NCBI GenBank assembly: GCA_030737875.1
Contig: CM060926.1
Span: forward strand, 320,607,922 to 320,671,921
DNA: 64,000 bases
Direction: 5' to 3'
Source of the DNA: Allium sativum
Lineage: Eukaryota; Streptophyta; Magnoliopsida; Asparagales; Amaryllidaceae
Shown: in pieces, positions 58,823 to 64,000 of the stretch
Numbering within the stretch: position 1 is the first letter of the stretch
Layout: the number at the start of each line of letters is the position of its first letter
Translations under genes and position numbers: made by a program
The notes under the pieces: model-generated
Told to the model about the DNA's origin: nothing
What the model saw: the letters and a program-made list of their open reading frames with translations, nothing else
Databases searched by the model: none

Positions 58823-59762
58823 TCAGCGGGGTGTAGGTCTCATATGCTTGGTGGGGGCCGGGCTTCTTCTCCTCCGTCGGGGCCTGACCGTTGTTTTGGC
58901 CACCTTGCCTACATTATTTTGGTCTTTGCCTGTAGGGACCTGCTTCTTGTTCCGATCGAAGGGATCTCCGACTTGTTTTCCTTTATGGTTGTTATTTGCG
59001 GTGTCCGCTTGGGGGTCATTGGGGCGACTTGTTTTGAGGAGTCGGTTCCGTCTTGCCTCCTCTTGACATAAGTACTGCCCTGCCTTCTTATAGAAGGCAT
59101 CGAGGCTTTTTGGCTGCTTCCGATCGATCCATGCGCCGAATTCGGAAGTAGGAAGGATACCTTTTGCTAACTGAAAGATTATAGTGCGAGGGTCCGGATC
59201 CTCGACCTCGGCCAGGGCAATGTTGAACCAGGAGAGGTAGCTTTTGAGCGACTCGGCGGGTCCTTGGTATAGGTTGGACAAAGTAAGGGCATTTTTGGAG
59301 TCGAGATATGCACCCTGAATTGCTTGACTAGTTCTGTCGCTAGCTGGCCGAAGTTGTTGATGGAATCAAGGGGGAGGCGAGAGAACCAAAGTAAAGCGGT
59401 CTTGGATAGGAAGATTGGTAAGCACTTACATTTGAATGGATCATTGCCCGGATTGAATCCCATTTATACCGATTCAGGAAAGCACAAGGATTTGTGGAGC
59501 TATCATAGAGCGACATCTATGGCATGCTGAAGCGTAGTGGCCACTCGGTCTCATTTACTCTTCTTGTGAAGGAATTATGCCTAATGTGGGCCTCCCATGA
59601 GTCATGCACATTCCCTCGCATTTCCCTCATGATTCTTCGGACCATGTCGGGAAGGTAAGTTGGATGGGGATCTGCCATTAGGACCCATGGATTTCGGTGA
59701 GGTTCTGGAGTTTTGTTGCGAGGACGCCTTTTATGATGGATGTCCGGGTCGTCTTCTTCCAT
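58823..59762 (-). pseudogene. Tat gag
   Basis: Three pieces: 59762-59517, an N-terminal region (EMRGNVHDSWEAHI); 59463-59179 with TALLWFSRLPLDSI and QLATELVKQFRVH, the core of the retrotransposon gag domain; and 59281-58823 with NLYQGPAESLKSYLSWFN, FQLAKGILPTSEFG and a basic tail (RPRRRRRSPA). The frames overlap out of phase, so at least two indels have occurred. No zinc knuckle is seen. Confidence 0.82.
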
Positions 59763-60507
59763 GTCCTCGACATCTATAATCGGATCCTAGTGCGGAGCGG
59801 GTTGATGTGGATCTTGTTATGGAAAAGCGCAGGCCACTGGAATAGTATGTCCATCGTCTCGATGGGTGACCATTGGGATTTTTTGAGGAAGGGGCTAGTT
59901 GGTCGGACCCGGCCCGTCATTGATGATCAAGCGAGAGCGATCTCGATATTGTTCCCCCTCGCTCTATGTTACTGTAGTCCGGTTGCCATTGCCATTTCCA
60001 CTGCCGTTGGCATTGCCATGGTCGAGGGCGTTGGTGCAGATGACGAGATTGCTGATGAGACTAAACCTCCTTATTTGATGTAGGCCCCTCGACCCGGAAG
60101 AAGAAGATTCTGAGACAGTTGGTCGCGGTCAGCATTTTTCCGAGCTAGTCGAACTCGAGTGACGATGCGCTGACTTTCTTGAAGTTGCCGCATAAGATCG
60201 ATGTTATTCCTTAATGCTTAATTGAGCTCAACTACTGTGCTCTCATATTTTTCTTAAGAGCGTGGATCAGAGCTTGTGTTGCGGGCGCTTCGGGGTCCAC
60301 AATAGGAGGGACGTTTTCATGAGTGGTCGAGATATCCATCAATTGAGGTTGTTGGGATGTCCCGACCTCGGCTGAAGAGCCGACCCATTGTGTTCTTTGG
60401 TCACTTTACCATCGTAAGCGAACTCGACAGAAGGTTTAGCAAAGGAACCTAAAGCTCATCGAAGTCGAGACGATAACATGTGATAAAGACGCAAATCCAA
60501 AGTTCAA
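59763..60507 (-). other. 5' leader of the Tat element
   Basis: Lies between primer site and gag. The + strand frame at 59697-60083 is low in specific motifs and is treated as antisense noise. No other feature is visible. Confidence 0.45.
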
Positions 60508-60525
60508 CTCTCAATGAAGGCACCA
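60508..60525 (-). other. Primer binding site of the Tat element
   Basis: TGGTGCCTTCATTGAGAG on the - strand, two bases from the LTR end TCAACA. I cannot name the tRNA with certainty. Confidence 0.6.
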
Positions 60526-60527
60526 AA

Positions 60528-61075
60528 TGTTGACGGCAAAAAATATCATAAACATCTAAGATTCCAATTACTAGGAATTATTAATTTGGTCATGTTGACA
60601 AGAGAAGAAAGGAGTACATAACACAAGAGATTTATAGTGGTTCAGCCTCGAGAGGGGCTTACGTCCAATTAAAATAGTTGTTGGAATATTATTGATAACA
60701 CAAAGTTACAAGGTCCAGACCATCTCATGAAATCTCATTACATTCATCTCTAAGAGGGGATCCAACCAGAATTTCACACCTGGGCCCTGCTCACCTAAAT
60801 ATTTCGCACCCAGCCTTGGGGTGCGAAATTCGTACCCCATAGGATACGAATTTCGCACCCTGTCAAGCGCGAAACTCATACCCTTCGGGGGTACGAATTT
60901 CATACCTCTTGGGGTGCGAAATTCGCACCCCAGAGTACGAATTTCGCACCCTACTGGGTGTGAATTTCACACCCTGATGATATTGGCGACGCCTCTGGGC
61001 TGTAATATCACGCGATATGTTGAGTCGAGCATGTCTTGCGTACTTTTGGGAACCAGACCTAAAGGCCGGTTAACA
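60528..61075 (-). repeat. Second complete LTR of the Tat element
   Basis: 548 bases from TGTTGACGGC to CCGGTTAACA, shorter than the left LTR chiefly because it has fewer minisatellite units (60780-60980) and lacks a stretch near 49770-49940 of the left copy. It contains GGGGTGCGAAATTCGCACCC, part of a palindrome. Confidence 0.82.
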
Positions 61076-61655
61076 TTTTCCCCCTCAAAGCATGTCTTGG
61101 CTTACTGGGACGTGCTTTGAAATAAGACAAGTAAGGCGATGGATGAAAGGATCACTGTAGCATGCTTAGTGACTGGTCATGACCTTTTCCTTGAGTTGTG
61201 TGTCGAGAGTGCATTGCTTCCTAGCATTTGAGGCGCATTGTTGAAACCTATTGGTATGAATTTAGGACTCCGGTGTTGTTAAGAGCTTTGACTCGCTTGA
61301 GTCTTGCCGCTTAGATGTCAACCTGCCCAAGGCACCTAATTTTTCTAGGTTAGAGAGGTTGATTTTTTGGAGTATCCGCTAAATCACTTGGATTTGTGAA
61401 TCCAAGGTCGTTCAACGATCCAAGCTAGTCTCATTGATCACTTCGAGCACGGCTCGCCTTCGGCTCGGCTACGGATGGATGCTGATGGAGGTCGCGTTCG
61501 AGGGATGCGACATTCTGCTAGTGGCCAAACTAGAGTCTTTTGATACTGGACGCTGGATAATATTGGCCATGCCTTTAGGCTGTAATATCATGCGATATGT
61601 TGAGTTGAGCGTGTCTTGCATACTTTTGGGAACCAGTCCAAAAGGTCGGTTAACA
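61076..61655 (-). repeat. Duplicate 3' tail and truncated third LTR
   Basis: Positions 61076-61440 match the tail of the element at 50371-50739, including the polypurine tract. Positions 61441-61552 are not matched elsewhere in the window. Positions 61553-61655 match the last 100 bases of the LTR (GGCTGTAATATCA, TTTTGGGAACCAG, GGTCGGTTAACA) and touch the target duplication AGAAG. Confidence 0.75.
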
Positions 61656-61660
61656 AGAAG

Positions 61661-64000
61661 CATTCGTGCATGCATTTCAGTGTGTGGATGCTGAATGATT
61701 CGAACGCCTGTGGAGTGATGCATGGGTGCATGGTGACTCCATTGACTAGAATGAAGAACAATTGGATGGAATTCGAGCATGCATTAAATAATGGGCAACA
61801 AAAAAGTATTGTGTATGGAAGGTTCGTTCGAAATCCAGAGGTAGCAGGTGGGGAGTTGACGAGGTGACGTGCGGTTTCTATCGAGGTTGGTGGTGTAGGG
61901 TGTCGGGGGATGTTCATGGAGGTTGCATGGGTGATTGTGAGGAGAGTTGAACGATGTAGGGAATTAGATGAGGAGTTTAGGGTTGGGTTCGGTTTGGAGA
62001 ATGATGGAAGAATGGTGGCCTTTGGGTTTGAAATTATGAAGGAAGGATAATGGTAGAAGGAGGAACCGTGATCACAAGAATAGAGAAGCAATAGCTAAAC
62101 TTTCGAATGGGGAAGAAACCTCTCATTGGCCTAACACGTGATTTAATGGGCTATTGGCTTCCACATAAAAAAAGAGAAGTGTGGGCTTCAGGCTTTCACG
62201 AAAAAAGGGAAAGAAGGAAGGCATTCAAACAAACATCGACTTAAAACAAAAGTAAGTGGGAAATTGAAGTTGCAGGCGCAAAAGCTTCACTGTGGCAGAA
62301 AAGATTATATGTAGGCTTAAACATGGGTTAATCAGGCCTAATACGTTTTAAAAGGTAATTAGTGAATTAGGTTTAACAATTGTTTAGTTAGCTTTTGATT
62401 TAATATATAATAACGGCCTGATCTATAATGGACTAATCAAGTTAACATGGCAGTAAAGTATATATGTAATAACATAATTAATAGTTAAATATTAGTTAAC
62501 TATTTAGGTATGCAATTAATTTAAATAAAACTGGACCTTATTTTTGGTATAACGTGTCGACTGCCTGTAGATAAACAAATTTGGACAAGACAGAGCACGT
62601 TGGAATTGTTCGGATGAACGCTTCATGTTGGAACAGGTTGGATGCATTGAATGCAAATGGTATTTTCAAATAAATTAAATGCATGTTTAATTTAATTTTA
62701 AACAGTTGCTACCACAAAAAAAGAAGATTAAGGTGAGTTTAACTCACTCAGTTGTCCTACTTATAATTATTAAAAGTTGCATTTATTGTTTGTGTGCTAT
62801 GTTTGCTAATTGTTGGTTGGTTGGTTTGATGATTGTTTAGATATATATTGAATATTCTTATATAACCGATTTAAATTAAATATTTGTTTAATTTAATCAA
62901 ACCAAATTGTTATTTTTTTACGATTATTTACAATTGGGGTAACTTACCTTGTTGGTTACATATAAACGTATTATATTAGACTGGGTGCTTGAATTATAAT
63001 CATTAGTTGACCGTTATCCATTGAATTCATTATTTGTGTTTATTGTAACGGATAATATATTATTACATTGAACATATTGTTTTATTTGAGTTAACGTATT
63101 TGGATGCAGGGAAAAACAGGTTGGAGGGATCCAACTGGATTCCTCAAATTTATTGTTTATTTTCATATTACAATTATATGAATTGTGTAATCAGTTTGGT
63201 TGGATGATAGATTTGATCATTGATTGTCGAATCTAAATTCAACGTTGTTTTGTTATTAACCAATGGGCAGTATTGGTTGAGTAATTAACAGCAGATGGCC
63301 TAGAAATCCATTGTTGTATAAATATTGATTTACCGTTTGGTAAATCGACGGAAATGAAGTTATAAATTTATTTTAACTGAAGATAAATGTTTAAATCTAT
63401 TTTGAAATAAAGTTTATTAAATCAAAATAAATATGTATTATTTATATTTAAATTTATAAGGAATTATTAAATGGTTTTTATAAAGTACTTTACTATGTAA
63501 ATAAGTTTTAAAGGCAAGTGAGTGAGCGGATAATAACCCAACGATTAATGACTGGGATTAATTGTTTTTAAGAAACAACTGAATTGGGATTATATTGAAT
63601 TTGATTATTATTTAATCATAGTAAATGGGATGAATTAAATTAATTATATTATTAATTAGTTTAAATGGAAAGACCAATTAGAATAGATAAGTGAGTTAGT
63701 TGTGTCAAGTTGAATAAATCAACTGCTTAAATGGTAACTGATTACTAAATTTGTTATAAATTAATTTAATAGGAGTCTATAAAGTCTCCAAAACCTGTTA
63801 TTAGTCAAATGATTTTTTAAGTAGGTTTATATTAACAATATTATATTTATGTTTGTTTAAATTAAATTCTCTTTAACTGGATTTCATAAAATCCAAGATT
63901 TTATGAAGATATTTCAAACCAAGTTTATTTGACAATATCGTAAATAATTGCAGTTATGTGAACAAGTTAATAAAGTTGTAAACTTTGAAATGATTTATAA
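61661..64000 (+). repeat. Probable continuation of the TGTAACA-class LTR to the window end
   Basis: The AGAAG duplication shows that this DNA was joined to 49541 before the Tat insertion. Part of it resembles the late portion of the LTR at 30119: AACTCACTCAGTTG at 62742 (compare GACTTACTCAGTC at 34127). The rest is AT-rich with no coding signal. No TGTTACA terminus is reached, so its extent is unknown. Confidence 0.4.

Larger units (their letters stand above)
49547..61655 (-). mobile_element. Tat-lineage Ty3/Gypsy element with an extra partial LTR
   Basis: The whole insertion is bounded by AGAAG at 49542-49546 and 61656-61660. Complete LTRs lie at 49547-50370 and 60528-61075, and a third, truncated one at 61553-61655. 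On the - strand from the right come primer site, gag, protease, reverse transcriptase, RNase H and integrase, then a long tail up to the left LTR. Gag and pol motifs match the Tat/Retand branch. The element is full length but dead because of frameshifts and active-site changes. Confidence 0.85.

Noticed and set aside
58149..60083. + strand frames opposite Tat gag and protease
   Set aside because: Mirror frames of the real - strand gag and protease sequence.
61588..62091. 167-residue - strand frame
   Set aside because: It crosses the Tat element boundary and the target duplication into LTR-like DNA and has no recognisable motif.

Overview
The window is nuclear DNA of a flowering plant, most likely a eudicot. 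It has AT-rich intergenic DNA, a spliced plant-type short-chain dehydrogenase gene, a single-exon RING gene, and several plant transposon lineages: Ty1/Copia with an initiator-Met primer site, Ty3/Gypsy with Met and Asp primer sites, long TGTAACA-type LTRs, a LINE and hAT-like MITEs. Nothing points to a bacterial or organellar replicon.

Layout. Positions 1-660 carry the 3' end of a salutaridine/neomenthol reductase-type SDR gene on the + strand. Positions 1309-3714 are a 5'-truncated LINE with target duplication and poly-A, itself interrupted by a 455-bp hAT MITE that contains a tRNA-like segment. Positions 4665-5375 (- strand) encode a C3HC4 RING protein with a Topors-like second domain. Positions 5400-18400 are mostly AT-rich intergenic DNA with several MITEs, microsatellites, a decayed LTR end and one doubtful gene fragment.

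Positions 18405-48152 are a nested transposon stack, all three major elements lying on the - strand. A decayed Ty3/Gypsy element (LTRs of about 0.7 kb) was entered in its reverse transcriptase by a Copia/SIRE-type element with LTRs of about 3.05 kb (22048-44952, duplication TCATA). Within its gag that element received an Athila-like Gypsy element (28788-40849, duplication AATGG, tRNA-Asp primer site), which in turn received a 4.4-kb LTR (30119-34528, duplication GTATG), apparently solo. A separate hAT-like MITE (19533-20206) sits in the outer Gypsy integrase. The three retrotransposon duplications are exact and the MITE's matches 7 of 8 bases, so the order of insertion can be read directly.

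Positions 48177-49546 and 61656-64000 look like one long LTR of the TGTAACA class, split by a Tat-lineage Gypsy element on the - strand (49547-61655, duplication AGAAG). That element has recognisable gag, protease, reverse transcriptase, RNase H and integrase, all broken by frameshifts and active-site changes. Its right side holds an extra partial LTR, as if it was once a tandem three-LTR element.

Only the SDR gene and the RING gene look like functional host genes. No element in the window appears able to move by itself: the Copia and Athila-like elements keep gag-like sequence but show no polymerase genes, and the two Gypsy polyproteins are degenerate.
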